A stretch of 64,000 nucleotides of DNA from Hymenobacter sp. BRD128. GTDB lineage: Bacteria > Bacteroidota > Bacteroidia > Cytophagales > Hymenobacteraceae. The DNA lies in assembly GCF_013256625.1 (NCBI RefSeq), contig NZ_CP053908.1, positions 2,108,001-2,172,000 of the forward strand. The letters are read 5' to 3'. Below, piece after piece: positions 34,141-41,924 of this stretch. The first letter of the stretch is position 1. Every line of letters begins with the position of its first letter. The translations under genes were made by a program, and so were the position numbers. The notes under the pieces were generated by a model that worked only from the letters and a program-made list of their open reading frames with translations, was not told the origin of the DNA and did not search any database.

Positions 34141-34172
34141 AAAAAGCCCGGCTTTCCACAGCTGGGCTTTTT
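34141..34172. terminator. Bidirectional terminator between convergent genes
   Basis: AAAAAGCCCGGCT and AGCTGGGCTTTTT form a stem (one G-T pair) around TTCCAC. It lies between the CZB-like gene and the convergent gene ending at 34177 and has T-runs in both directions. Confidence 0.85.
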
Positions 34173-34176
34173 GGTG

Positions 34177-34425
34177 CTACCGGCCCATTTCGCCTAGCGA
34201 GATTAGCGGCAGGTAATCGCTGAGGCCGCTGGGCCGGTCGAAGACGTGGATGAACAGGATGGCTTCGTCGCCCCGGCTGCGCCACACTTCGGCGTAGAAC
34301 GTTTCGATGGCAAACAGGCACAGGTCAAAGCTATCCTCGGTGCGCACGGCCAGGGGCTGGCCGTGCCGGGCCAGGTGCGCGGCCTGGTGGCGCTGGTGCA
34401 GGTTTTTGAAAGCGGCAATCGTCAT
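34177..34425 (-). CDS. Small hypothetical protein
   Basis: 82 residues from an ATG at 34425 (MTIAAFKNLHQRHQ). The middle, SFDLCLFAIETFYAEVWRSRGDEAILFIHVF, has the look of a compact alpha/beta domain. The frame remains open to 34560 but that part is antisense to the start of the YfcC-type gene. No family recognised. The convergent terminator supports transcription from this strand. Confidence 0.55.
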   Translation of the reverse strand: MTIAAFKNLHQRHQAAHLARHGQPLAVRTEDSFDLCLFAIETFYAEVWRSRGDEAILFIHVFDRPSGLSDYLPLISLGEMGR

Positions 34426-34519
34426 AAGGCTATCCCGAAGATACACCCGAAGGGCTACCCGGCTAGCGGCTAGCCCGGCTGGCTGGCCCCGCGTGGGTCG
34501 GGCGGCGCAACTTTGTGGC

Positions 34520-35869
34520 ATGAAGTCGTTTCGCTTTCCGCACCCGCTGGTGCTGCTCACGCTGTTTATTATCCTGGCCGCCGCCCTCAGCTACGTGCTG
34601 CCGGCCGGGCAGTTTGCCCGCCGCCCCAATGCCGCCACCGGCCGCGAGGTGGTGGTACCCGGCTCGTACCAGCGCCGGCCGAGCACGCCCGTGAGCCCGC
34701 TGCAAGTAGCCGTATCGGTGCCCAAAGGGCTAGCCGACGCGGGCGCGGTGGTATTCCTGATTTTTCTGGCCGGCGGCGCTTTCACCGTGGTTGACCAGAC
34801 GGGCGCGCTGCGCTACGGTGTCGATTGGCTGCTGCGCCACGCGCAGGGGCGCGAGGTGGCCATTATTCCGCTCGTATCGCTGCTGTTTGCCACAATGGGC
34901 GCCCTCGAAAATATGGGCGAGGAAATAATTGCCCTCGTGCCGGTGCTGCTGGTGCTGATGCGCCGGCTCGGCTACCCGGTGCTCACGGCGGTGGCGGCTA
35001 GCCTGGGGGCGGCTATCGTGGGCGCGGCGTTCAGCCCCATCAATCCCTTTCAGGTGGGCATCGCCCAGCAACTGGCGCAGCTGCCGCTGCTGTCGGCGGC
35101 GGGCTACCGGCTGGGGTTTCTGGCCGTGGCCCTGCTTATCTGGACCGGCGGCACCCTGCGCCACGCGGCCCGCTACCGCACCGTGCCCGACGCAACCGCG
35201 CCGGATGCGGCCGCCGACGCGGCGGGGGCGGGCCGGCACGGACTGGTGCTGCTGCTACTGCTGGCGGCCTTCAGCTTTTTTGCCTACGGCGTGGTGCGCC
35301 TGGGCTGGGATTTCGACCAGATGTCGGCGCTGTTTCTGGTGCTGGGCATCGGGGCGGGGCTGCTGGGCGGGCTAGGCCTCACGGGCACGGCCGAGGGCTT
35401 CGTGGCGGGCTTCCGCGACATTGCGTTTTCGGCTATTCTCATTGGGTTTGCGCGGGCCATTTTCGTGGTGCTGGCGCAGGGGCACATCGTCGATACCATT
35501 GTGCAGGGGCTAGCCGCGCCGCTGGCTCACCTGCCCGTGGCGCTGGCGGCCCTGGGTATGCTGGGCGTGCAGGGTGCCCTGCACCTGCCGGTGCCCAGTG
35601 TGAGCGGCCAGGCGGTGCTCACCATGCCGCTGCTGGTGCCTCTCTCCGACCTCATTGGCCTGCCCCGGCAAGTCACGGTGCTGGCCTACCAGTACGGCGC
35701 TGGCCTCACCGAGCTGCTCACGCCCACCAACGGCGCGCTCATGGCTATGCTGGCCGCCTGCGGCGTGCGCTACGACCAGTGGCTGCGCTTTGCCGGGCCG
35801 CTTTATGGCCTGCTGCTGGCGCTGGGGGCGGCCGGCGTGCTGCTGGGCATCTGGCTACGGTTGGCCTAG
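34520..35869 (+). CDS. YfcC / C4-dicarboxylate-arginine carrier family permease
   Basis: 449 residues, about 11-12 membrane helices. Features of the YfcC family: FPHPLVLLTLFIILAAALSYVLPAGQF at the N-terminus, FLAGGAFTVVDQTGAL, a LFATMGALENMGEE segment, AFSPINPFQVGIAQ, and the C-terminal AYQYGAGLTELLTPTNGALMAML. The family contains arginine-ornithine or dicarboxylate exchangers and short-chain fatty-acid carriers; the substrate here is undetermined. Start at 34520 because the earlier frame is antisense to the small gene; a CAACTTTG box ends 4 nt before this ATG. Confidence 0.88.
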   Translation: MKSFRFPHPLVLLTLFIILAAALSYVLPAGQFARRPNAATGREVVVPGSYQRRPSTPVSPLQVAVSVPKGLADAGAVVFLIFLAGGAFTVVDQTGALRYGVDWLLRHAQGREVAIIPLVSLLFATMGALENMGEEIIALVPVLLVLMRRLGYPVLTAVAASLGAAIVGAAFSPINPFQVGIAQQLAQLPLLSAAGYRLGFLAVALLIWTGGTLRHAARYRTVPDATAPDAAADAAGAGRHGLVLLLLLAAFSFFAYGVVRLGWDFDQMSALFLVLGIGAGLLGGLGLTGTAEGFVAGFRDIAFSAILIGFARAIFVVLAQGHIVDTIVQGLAAPLAHLPVALAALGMLGVQGALHLPVPSVSGQAVLTMPLLVPLSDLIGLPRQVTVLAYQYGAGLTELLTPTNGALMAMLAACGVRYDQWLRFAGPLYGLLLALGAAGVLLGIWLRLA

Positions 35870-35968
35870 CTGAGTGGCTGAGTGGCCGCCCCTGGCTAGC
35901 TTGCCATTGTAAATTGCTTTTCTCATTCGCAATCCAAATCCAGCAGGCTAGCCCCTGCTTCCTGCTCC

Positions 35969-36502
35969 ATGCCTGCTCCCGACCTCGACCCGCTGCGCTA
36001 CCCCGTGGGCCTGCCGCAGCTGCCTACCGCGCCCCTCACGCCCGCCGAGCGGGCGCCCTACCTCCAGCAGCTGGGCGGGCTGCCCGCCCAGCTTACGGCC
36101 GCCGCCCGCCGCGTGGGCGGCGAGCGCCTGCAGCTGCCCTACCGCCCCGGCGGCTGGACCGGCCGCCAGGTCATCCACCACGTGGCCGATTCGCACCTCA
36201 ATGCCTACACGCGCTTTCGGCTCGCCCTCACCGAGGATAATCCTACTATCCGGCCCTACGACGAGGCTGCCTGGGCCGAGCTTCCCGATGTGGCGGCCAC
36301 GCCCATTACCGTGTCGCTAGCCTTGCTCGAGAGCCTGCATAGCCGCTGGGGCACGCTATTGCACCACCTCAGCGAGGCCCAGTGGCAGCGTACCTTCTAC
36401 CATCCCGGTAACCATAAGACCTCTACGCTCGACCAAACGCTGGTGCTCTATGCCTGGCACGGCCGGCATCACCTGGCCCACCTCGAGCTGCTAGCCCACT
36501 AG
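35969..36502 (+). CDS. DinB/YfiT-type metal-dependent protein
   Basis: 177 residues. The start LDPLRYPVGLPQL and the WTGRQVIHHVADSHLNAYTRFRLALTED block are typical of YfiT, a DinB-fold protein with a His3 metal site; the other histidines are in YAWHGRHHLAHLELL. Characterised relatives are thiol S-transferases (bacillithiol) or metal-dependent hydrolases. The fold and metal ligands are clear, the reaction is not. It stands alone between the YfcC gene and a converging lipoprotein gene. Confidence 0.85.
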   Translation: MPAPDLDPLRYPVGLPQLPTAPLTPAERAPYLQQLGGLPAQLTAAARRVGGERLQLPYRPGGWTGRQVIHHVADSHLNAYTRFRLALTEDNPTIRPYDEAAWAELPDVAATPITVSLALLESLHSRWGTLLHHLSEAQWQRTFYHPGNHKTSTLDQTLVLYAWHGRHHLAHLELLAH

Positions 36503-36516
36503 GCTGCGCCAACGCA

Positions 36517-36555
36517 GAAGCAGGCCGCCTGGCTATTAGTCGGCCGGCCTGCTTC
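36517..36555. terminator. Terminator-like hairpin between convergent genes
   Basis: GAAGCAGGCCG (36517-36527) pairs perfectly with CGGCCTGCTTC (36545-36555). It sits between the DinB gene and the convergent TPR lipoprotein gene. No long T-run follows. Confidence 0.6.
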
Positions 36556-36579
36556 AGGCAGGAATAAACACAAGCGCGG

Positions 36580-37446
36580 CTACTTTTTGGTGGGCCGCAC
36601 CATGCTGCTGCCTTTGCCGTAGCGGCGCAGGCTTTTTTCGGCTTCCGGGTTCAGCTTGGCAGCTTTTTCCAGGTCTTTGCGCGCCTCTTTCATGCGGTCG
36701 AAGCTGGCGTAGCTGATGCCCCGGTACTCGATGGCATCGGCGTAGAGCGAGTCGAGGGCGATGGCGCGGGTAAAGTCGGCCACGGCCGGCTTATACTGGT
36801 ACATCTGCATCTTGGCCACCCCCCGGCCAAAGAAGGCTTCCTTGTCATCGGGCCGAAACTTAACGGCACCGCTAAAATCATTGGCGGCTGCCTTATACTC
36901 TCTCAGCATCAGCTCGTTCACGCCCTTGTTGTAGTACACGTCGGGGTTGCCGCGCATGGTGCGCAGGGCGGCCACGTAGTCGGATTTGGCTTCTTTATAA
37001 TTCTTGAGATTGGAATACGCCCTGGCCCGCTCGAAGTGGGCGCGGGCATCCTTGGGTCTGGTCTGGAGCACGAGGTTGGCGCGGGCCAGCTGGTAGCGGT
37101 AGTCGGCGGTGCTCATCTTGCGCTCAGCAGCGCGCTCGGCCGAGGCGGCGGCGGCCGACAGCGCGGTGGGGTCGGCCACGGCCGTGGCCGCCTCAGGCGA
37201 AGGAGCATCGAGCGCTTCGGCCGCTACGGCCGGGGCCGCACCGGCGGCAGCCGGGTCGGGCGTGGGCAGGGAGGTAACGTCGGTAGCCGGCGCGGTGGTC
37301 GTAGCGGCAGTGGGGGTGCTGCGCGTAGCGGCTGCGGCCGAAGAGCCAGCCACTGGCCGGTCGGTCTCGGTGGTGGTGGCGCAGCCGCTGGCTAGGGCCA
37401 GCAGCACAAGCGCGGCCGGAGCATAAGTAGTAGAAAACGACTTCAT
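36580..37446 (-). CDS. TPR-containing lipoprotein
   Basis: 288 residues. Signal peptide with lipobox ALASGC (Cys about 22), then a Thr/Ala/Pro-rich spacer to about residue 110, then tetratricopeptide repeats (about 118-270): YRYQLARANLVLQTRPKDARAHFERA, NLKNYKEAKSDYVAAL, YNKGVNELMLREYKAAANDF, GRGVAKMQMYQYKPAVADFTRAI, YRGISYASFDRMKEARKDLEKA. Likely a periplasmic scaffold anchored to a membrane. Convergent with the DinB gene and divergent from lpdA. Confidence 0.85.
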   Translation of the reverse strand: MKSFSTTYAPAALVLLALASGCATTTETDRPVAGSSAAAATRSTPTAATTTAPATDVTSLPTPDPAAAGAAPAVAAEALDAPSPEAATAVADPTALSAAAASAERAAERKMSTADYRYQLARANLVLQTRPKDARAHFERARAYSNLKNYKEAKSDYVAALRTMRGNPDVYYNKGVNELMLREYKAAANDFSGAVKFRPDDKEAFFGRGVAKMQMYQYKPAVADFTRAIALDSLYADAIEYRGISYASFDRMKEARKDLEKAAKLNPEAEKSLRRYGKGSSMVRPTKK

Positions 37447-37583
37447 TAGCGAAAAAAGTAAGCAGGCCGGCCGGCTAGCTCGCCGGCACTTCGCCCCTTC
37501 TACGGAAAAGCCCGGCTAGGGTAACGCCCAAAAGGAAGCGCCGCCCCAAAAAGTCGGCCGAACCGCCAGCCCGGCGTCGGGGT

Positions 37584-37591
37584 TATCTTTG
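37584..37591 (+). promoter_or_regulatory. -7 promoter box (TATCTTTG) of the lipoamide dehydrogenase gene
   Basis: Exact TAnnTTTG match 58 nt before the ATG at 37650, in the divergent intergenic region. A -33 TTTG is not evident. Confidence 0.45.
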
Positions 37592-37649
37592 CCGGCCCCG
37601 GCCCGGCTGGTGGCCTTTTCTATTTCATTCCTCCGTTTAAGTTAACCTC

Positions 37650-39044
37650 ATGGCATTGCAATTTGACCTGGTAGTAATTGGCTCAGGGCCCGGTGGGTAC
37701 GTGGCCGCCATCCGCGCCGCGCAGCTGGGGCTGAAAGTAGGCGTGGTGGAGCGCGAAAGCCTCGGTGGCATCTGCCTCAACTGGGGCTGCATCCCCACTA
37801 AAGCCCTGCTCAAAACCGCCCAGGTGTACGAGTACCTCCTGCACGCGCAGGACTACGGCCTCAGCGTGGGCCAGCCGGGCTTCGACTTCGGGGCCATCAT
37901 CAAGCGCAGCCGGGGCGTGGCCGACGGCATGAGCAAGGGCATCAACTTCCTGTTTAAAAAGAATAAAATCGAGGTCGTAAACGGAACCGGCAAGCTGCTG
38001 GCCCCCGGCAAGGTGGAAGTGACCAAGGCCGATGGCACCACCGAAACCGTGGAGGCCAAGAGCATTATCCTGGCTACCGGTGCCCGCGCCCGCCAGCTGC
38101 CCAACCTGCCCATTGATGACAAAAAAATAATCGGCTACCGCAAGGCCATGACCCCCGACAGCCTGCCCAAAAGCATGGTGGTGGTGGGCTCGGGCGCCAT
38201 CGGCGTCGAGTTTGCCTACTTCTACCGCTCGCTCGGCACCGAGGTCACCATCGTGGAGTACCTGCCGCGCATCGTGCCCGTCGAGGACGAGGAAGTATCG
38301 CGCCAGATGGAGAAATCTTACCGCAAGCTGGGCATCAACATCCTCACCAGCGCCGAGGTAACGAAAGTGGACACCAGCGGAGCGGGCTGCAATGTCTTTA
38401 TCAAAACGGCCAAGGGCGAGCAGCAGATTGCCTGCGACGTGGTGCTGAGCGCAGTGGGCGTGCAAACCAACCTCGAAAATATCGGTCTCGAAGAACTCGG
38501 CATCAAGACCGAGAAGGGCCGCGTGCTGGTCGATAACTTCTACCAGACCAGCGTGCCCGGCATCTACGCCATCGGCGACATCATTCCGGGCCCGGCGCTC
38601 GCCCACGTGGCCTCGGCCGAGGGTATTATCTGCGTCGAGAAAATCACGGGCCACAATCCCGAGCCGCTCAACTACCAGAACATTCCCGGCTGCACCTACG
38701 CCCAGCCCGAAATTGCCAGCGTGGGCCTCACCGAGGCCGAAGCCAAAGCCAAGGGCTACGACATCCGGGTCGGCAAATTTCCCTTCTCGGCCTCGGGCAA
38801 AGCCTCGGCCGCCGGCGCCAAAGACGGCTTCGTGAAGGTGATTTTCGATAAGAAATACGGCGAGTGGCTAGGGGCCCATATGATTGGGGCCAACGTGACC
38901 GAGATGATTGCCGAAGTGGTAGTAGCCCGCAAGCTCGAAACCACCGGCCACGAGATTATTAAGTCGGTGCACCCCCACCCCACCATGAGCGAGGCCATCA
39001 TGGAGGCCGCCGCCGCCGCCTACGATGAGGTAATTCACTTATAA
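37650..39044 (+). CDS. lpdA: Dihydrolipoyl dehydrogenase (E3)
   Basis: 464-residue FAD flavoprotein that reoxidises dihydrolipoamide in 2-oxo-acid dehydrogenase complexes. FAD-binding GSGPGGYVAAIRAAQLG, the redox-active disulfide in GGICLNWGCIPTK, NAD-binding GSGAIGVEFAYFYRSLG, the second FAD motif YAIGDI and the C-terminal HPHPTMSE with the catalytic His. Monocistronic: it has its own promoter box and a strong terminator. The E2 subunit it would serve is at 3317-4987. Confidence 0.97.
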   Translation: MALQFDLVVIGSGPGGYVAAIRAAQLGLKVGVVERESLGGICLNWGCIPTKALLKTAQVYEYLLHAQDYGLSVGQPGFDFGAIIKRSRGVADGMSKGINFLFKKNKIEVVNGTGKLLAPGKVEVTKADGTTETVEAKSIILATGARARQLPNLPIDDKKIIGYRKAMTPDSLPKSMVVVGSGAIGVEFAYFYRSLGTEVTIVEYLPRIVPVEDEEVSRQMEKSYRKLGINILTSAEVTKVDTSGAGCNVFIKTAKGEQQIACDVVLSAVGVQTNLENIGLEELGIKTEKGRVLVDNFYQTSVPGIYAIGDIIPGPALAHVASAEGIICVEKITGHNPEPLNYQNIPGCTYAQPEIASVGLTEAEAKAKGYDIRVGKFPFSASGKASAAGAKDGFVKVIFDKKYGEWLGAHMIGANVTEMIAEVVVARKLETTGHEIIKSVHPHPTMSEAIMEAAAAAYDEVIHL

Positions 39045-39063
39045 AAAGTTGTAATCTTCGCTG

Positions 39064-39097
39064 AAAAGCCGGCCTACTGCGTAGGCCGGCTTTTTTT
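39064..39097 (+). terminator. Rho-independent terminator after lpdA
   Basis: AAAAGCCGGCCTAC and GTAGGCCGGCTTTTTTT form a perfect stem with a TGC loop and a seven-T run, 20 nt after the stop. Confidence 0.92.
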
Positions 39098-39102
39098 ACA
39101 TC

Positions 39103-39110
39103 TATATTTG
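39103..39110 (+). promoter_or_regulatory. -7 promoter box (TATATTTG) of the lipoprotein gene at 39143
   Basis: Exact TAnnTTTG match immediately after the lpdA terminator and 32 nt before the ATG at 39143. Confidence 0.5.
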
Positions 39111-39142
39111 AAAGCCACTTTTCATCTTTATCCGTTTTCCAT

Positions 39143-39874
39143 ATGCAAAAAGTAGTTACTCGTTCGTTAGCCCTGGGCCTGATGGCTAGCACCTTACTAG
39201 GCAGCGGCTGCGCGGGGTCGTACACGCCCATCCGCCCTGACCGGATGGCAACCTTTCAGTCATCGCCAGCCAATGCGCCCTTGCAGCTCGGCTATCAATT
39301 TGATGCGCTGCGACTGCATGGCCACAATAAGAAGTACGCCAAGAAAGAGCAGAAGAAGGGCTACCACGTGGTGGCCGTGCAAGTCAAAAACACCACCGGC
39401 AGCGACGTTAATTTCTCGCGCGATGCCGTGCTGTACTACGGCGACCGCCCGGTAATACCCGTGGCCGCCGACCTGGCCGCCCACGACATGAAGCAGGGCG
39501 TGGCCATTTACCTGCTTTATGTGTTGCTCAACCCAACTTTCACGAAAACGACCACAACCAATGGATATGTTACTTCATCCGACGGCACTACCTTCTACAT
39601 CGGCCCGTTCATCGCGGGTGGCAACATGCTAGGAGCCTCGCTGGCCAATAAAAACTTCCGCCGCGAGCTGGAGCAATACGACCTCACCAACCGCACTATT
39701 CACCCCGGCGAAACAGTGTATGGCCTGCTCTGCCTGCGCGAAGCTGCCGTAGCCCCGCTGCGCCTAGAGCTGCGCACCGTGGCGAGCACTCCTATGCCCA
39801 GCGCCCCGGCCCCGGCCGCCGCCCCGGCTCTGCCGCCCGCCAGCTCGCCGATACCGGGTGGCAACAACAACTAA
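39143..39874 (+). CDS. Lipoprotein of unknown function
   Basis: 243 residues with a lipoprotein signal (LLGSGC, Cys about 23). The mature part begins with YTPIRPDRMATFQ, has a soluble beta-rich domain (GYHVVAVQVKNTTGSDVNFSRDAVLYYGDRPVIPV), a hydrophobic stretch (GVAIYLLYVLLNPTF) that could touch a membrane, and a Pro/Ala-rich low-complexity tail. I do not recognise the family. It has its own promoter box and terminator. Confidence 0.75.
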   Translation: MQKVVTRSLALGLMASTLLGSGCAGSYTPIRPDRMATFQSSPANAPLQLGYQFDALRLHGHNKKYAKKEQKKGYHVVAVQVKNTTGSDVNFSRDAVLYYGDRPVIPVAADLAAHDMKQGVAIYLLYVLLNPTFTKTTTTNGYVTSSDGTTFYIGPFIAGGNMLGASLANKNFRRELEQYDLTNRTIHPGETVYGLLCLREAAVAPLRLELRTVASTPMPSAPAPAAAPALPPASSPIPGGNNN

Positions 39875-39910
39875 CTAGCGGTACGTAGCCTTGCGCTAGC
39901 CCCATTGACC

Positions 39911-39944
39911 AAAAAAAGGCCCCGCAGCGTGCGGGGCCTTTCTT
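39911..39944. terminator. Terminator between convergent genes (lipoprotein / yceI)
   Basis: AAAGGCCCCGC and GCGGGGCCTTT form an 11-bp stem with A-run before and TTTCTT after. It serves the plus-strand lipoprotein gene and, by its position, the convergent yceI. Confidence 0.88.
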
Positions 39945-39968
39945 ATTTAAAGACTGGCTAGCCAGGCA

Positions 39969-40616
39969 CTAGCCTTGCTTGGCTACTACGTTGAACGTCA
40001 GGTCGAACGTGTCGTAGATGGCTTTGTCGCCGATGCTGTCGAAGAAGGTTTTCGAGCCGTACTTCAGACCGAATTTGGTGCGGTCGATGGTCACTTTACC
40101 GGTGGCGGCGGCTACGCCGTTTTTCACGCCTACTTTGGCCGGAAAGCTGATTTGCTGCGTCACCCCCTTGATGGTCAGGTCGCCGGTGATGGTGGCGTTG
40201 TCGGCGTTGGCGGCAGCGCCGGCAATCGGCTTCACGCTGGTGATTTTGAACGTCGAAGTGGGGTATTTCTCCACGCCGAAGAAGTCATCGCTGCTCATGT
40301 GGCCCACAAACTTGGTGTGGTTGGCCGGGTCGGTGATGTCGGTGGCTTTCATCGACTTCATATCCACGGTTACGGTGCCGCCCACTATCTGGCTGCCGTT
40401 TACTTGCAGCTCGCCGCCCGTAAACTGCATGGTGCCCACGTGGCCGTGCGTCACGGCTTTGCCTTCCCAGCCCAGGGTGCTGAGCTGCGGCTGTACTTTG
40501 TAAGGTACTACCTTGGCGGTCTCACTGGCCGGCGCCGAGGGGGCCGTCAGGGCAAACGTGGCGGGGGCAGCGAGCAGGGCAGCGCCGAGCATAGCGGGCA
40601 TTAAAATCTTTTTCAT
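39969..40616 (-). CDS. YceI-family periplasmic lipid-binding protein
   Basis: 215 residues, signal peptide (MKKILMPAMLGAALLAAPATFA), then the YceI lipocalin-like barrel: LSTLGWEGKAVTHGHVGTMQFTGGEL, TVDMKSMKATD, HMSSDDFFGVEKYPTSTFKITSV, GDLTIKGVTQQISFPAKV and FGLKYGSKTFFDSIGDKAIYD. YceI proteins bind long isoprenoids or fatty-acid amides; a menaquinone-type ligand is possible but unproven. It lies downstream of marR on the same strand, separated by a terminator-like hairpin. Confidence 0.93.
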   Translation of the reverse strand: MKKILMPAMLGAALLAAPATFALTAPSAPASETAKVVPYKVQPQLSTLGWEGKAVTHGHVGTMQFTGGELQVNGSQIVGGTVTVDMKSMKATDITDPANHTKFVGHMSSDDFFGVEKYPTSTFKITSVKPIAGAAANADNATITGDLTIKGVTQQISFPAKVGVKNGVAAATGKVTIDRTKFGLKYGSKTFFDSIGDKAIYDTFDLTFNVVAKQG

Positions 40617-40654
40617 GACTTGGGGTAAAAGAAAAAAGGGTAGGTAGTAGTTAC

Positions 40655-40688
40655 TAAAAAACGGCCGTCGTGCAGGCCGCTAGGCCGT
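40655..40688 (-). terminator. Terminator-like hairpin between marR and yceI
   Basis: On the minus strand ACGGCC, a loop of about 16 nt, GGCCGT and then a T-run (TTTTTT). It may limit read-through from marR to yceI, or act as an attenuator. Confidence 0.5.
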
Positions 40689-40698
40689 TAGTCAATTT

Positions 40699-41154
40699 TC
40701 AGGCCCGAAGCTTATCGAGCAGGTTATTCAGTTGCCGAAGCTCCTCATCGCTCAGCGCCTCGGGGCCGTGCTGGCGAAAAGCAGTCAGGCCACTTTCGTC
40801 AATCTCGTGCAGCAGGGCTAGCCCCGCCTCGGTAATGCGAATGTCCACGGCGCGGCGGTTGGCCGGGCACACGGTGCGCGTCACGAGCTTTTTTTCCTCC
40901 AGCTTGTCCACGATGCGTGAGGCGTTACTGGTCTTATCCAGCATGCGGTCGATGAGCAAAGCCACGGTGGCCGGCTTGGGATGCTGGCCACGCAAGATGC
41001 GCAGCACATTAAATTGCGGCAGCGTAAGGCCATAGGGCCGGAAGGCGGCCGCCTGGCGCAGCGACAGCCAGCCCGACGTGAACAGAATATTCAGGTAAGC
41101 TTTTTGGCCTTCACTTTGGAAAGAGGGTTGCTTTATTTCGTCTTCGAGGCGCAC
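40699..41154 (-). CDS. MarR-family transcriptional regulator
   Basis: 151 residues starting at a GTG (41154). Winged-helix features of MarR: GLTLPQFNVLRILRGQ, helix-turn-helix VALLIDRMLDKTSNASRIVDKLEEKKLV and wing RTVCPANRRAVDIRITEAGLALL. In Bacteroidota such regulators are often paired with yceI, as here. A near-perfect 22-bp palindrome overlapping its -7 box suggests autorepression. The inducer is unknown. Confidence 0.93.
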   Translation of the reverse strand: MRLEDEIKQPSFQSEGQKAYLNILFTSGWLSLRQAAAFRPYGLTLPQFNVLRILRGQHPKPATVALLIDRMLDKTSNASRIVDKLEEKKLVTRTVCPANRRAVDIRITEAGLALLHEIDESGLTAFRQHGPEALSDEELRQLNNLLDKLRA

Positions 41155-41178
41155 AAGGTTTTGTATTTACAGCTGCAA

Positions 41179-41200
41179 ATTTAATGTACATACATCAAAT
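41179..41200. promoter_or_regulatory. 22-bp palindromic operator, probable MarR site
   Basis: Of 22 positions 18 are symmetric: ATTT-ATGTA--TACAT-AAAT. The site overlaps the marR -7 box (41196-41203) and lies in the divergent region between marR and the gene at 41297. Size and symmetry suit a MarR dimer. Confidence 0.7.
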
Positions 41201-41203
41201 GTA
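41196..41203 (-). promoter_or_regulatory. -7 promoter box (TACATTTG) of marR
   Basis: Exact TAnnTTTG match on the minus strand, 41 nt before the GTG start of marR and overlapping the palindromic operator. Confidence 0.5.
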
Positions 41204-41296
41204 GCAACATTGTTCCGTCTTTTTACCATTTTTTTTTTGCTGCGTAGAAGGCTCTACCCTTTAACCAAGCTTCACTCCTTCTCCTTCCAACACCTC

Positions 41297-41866
41297 ATGC
41301 GCTTTTCTTCTTACCTCGCTGCCACCCTGCTAGGGGCCGCTTTATCGCTAACCACGCTCAGCAGCCGGGCGCAATCGGGCGGCACGCCCATTCGCCCTAA
41401 CCGCAACGCGCAGTTTGTGTTTCGCAATGGGGAGGTGGTGCAGCGCCTGGGCACTCAAATAACGCCCCTGGCCCAGAATATCCGGCTGCCCAACGGCACG
41501 AAAATCAACGTCAAGAGTGGCATTGTGGAGTTTCCGGGCGGCAAGATTACCAGCCTGCACGAAAACGACTATATCAACGCCGAGGGCGGCATCGTATTCA
41601 GCACACCGCAGAGCGCGGCGGCCGCACGCGGCGATAACTCAGTGGATGCCAACGCCAAATACGACAAGTACGTGCAGGTAGGCACCGCGCCTACTACCAT
41701 CACGGCCGACGCGCCCAACGAGCGCGAGCAACTACTGATGCAGAAGATAGAGCTGCTCAACCGCAAGGTGACACTCTTGCAGCAAACTCATCCCAACCCG
41801 CCCAGCACCGACGCCGTGGACCGGCAACTGCAAGACCTAGATGCGAAAATCAAAGCCATGAAATAG
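41297..41866 (+). CDS. DUF6799-type secreted protein
   Basis: 189 residues from the ATG at 41297 with a signal peptide ending SSRAQ; the longer frame from 41210 adds residues before a normal signal. The core VFRNGEVVQRLGTQITPLAQNIRLPNGTKINVKSGIVEFPGGKI repeats the short strand pattern (NGE..., LPNGTKIN, PGGKI) of DUF6799 domains found in Bacteroidota. The C-terminus is a coiled-coil-like helix (NEREQLLMQKIELLNRKVTLLQ ... LQDLDAKIKAMK). Function unknown. Confidence 0.7.
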   Translation: MRFSSYLAATLLGAALSLTTLSSRAQSGGTPIRPNRNAQFVFRNGEVVQRLGTQITPLAQNIRLPNGTKINVKSGIVEFPGGKITSLHENDYINAEGGIVFSTPQSAAAARGDNSVDANAKYDKYVQVGTAPTTITADAPNEREQLLMQKIELLNRKVTLLQQTHPNPPSTDAVDRQLQDLDAKIKAMK

Positions 41867-41888
41867 AGGCTAACGATGGCCTTTAGCG

Positions 41889-41924
41889 AACGGCAGCTGC
41901 CTTACCTAAGGCGGCTGCCGTTTT
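41889..41924 (+). terminator. Terminator overlapping the end of the epimerase gene
   Basis: AACGGCAGCTGCCTTA and TAAGGCGGCTGCCGTTTT form a 15-bp stem with one mismatch, followed by TTTT. It ends the 41297 gene, and its right arm encodes, on the opposite strand, the last residues of the dipeptide epimerase (stop at 41902). Confidence 0.85.

Noticed and set aside
37683..38654. 323-codon minus-strand frame over lpdA
   Set aside because: Antisense shadow of a certain gene.
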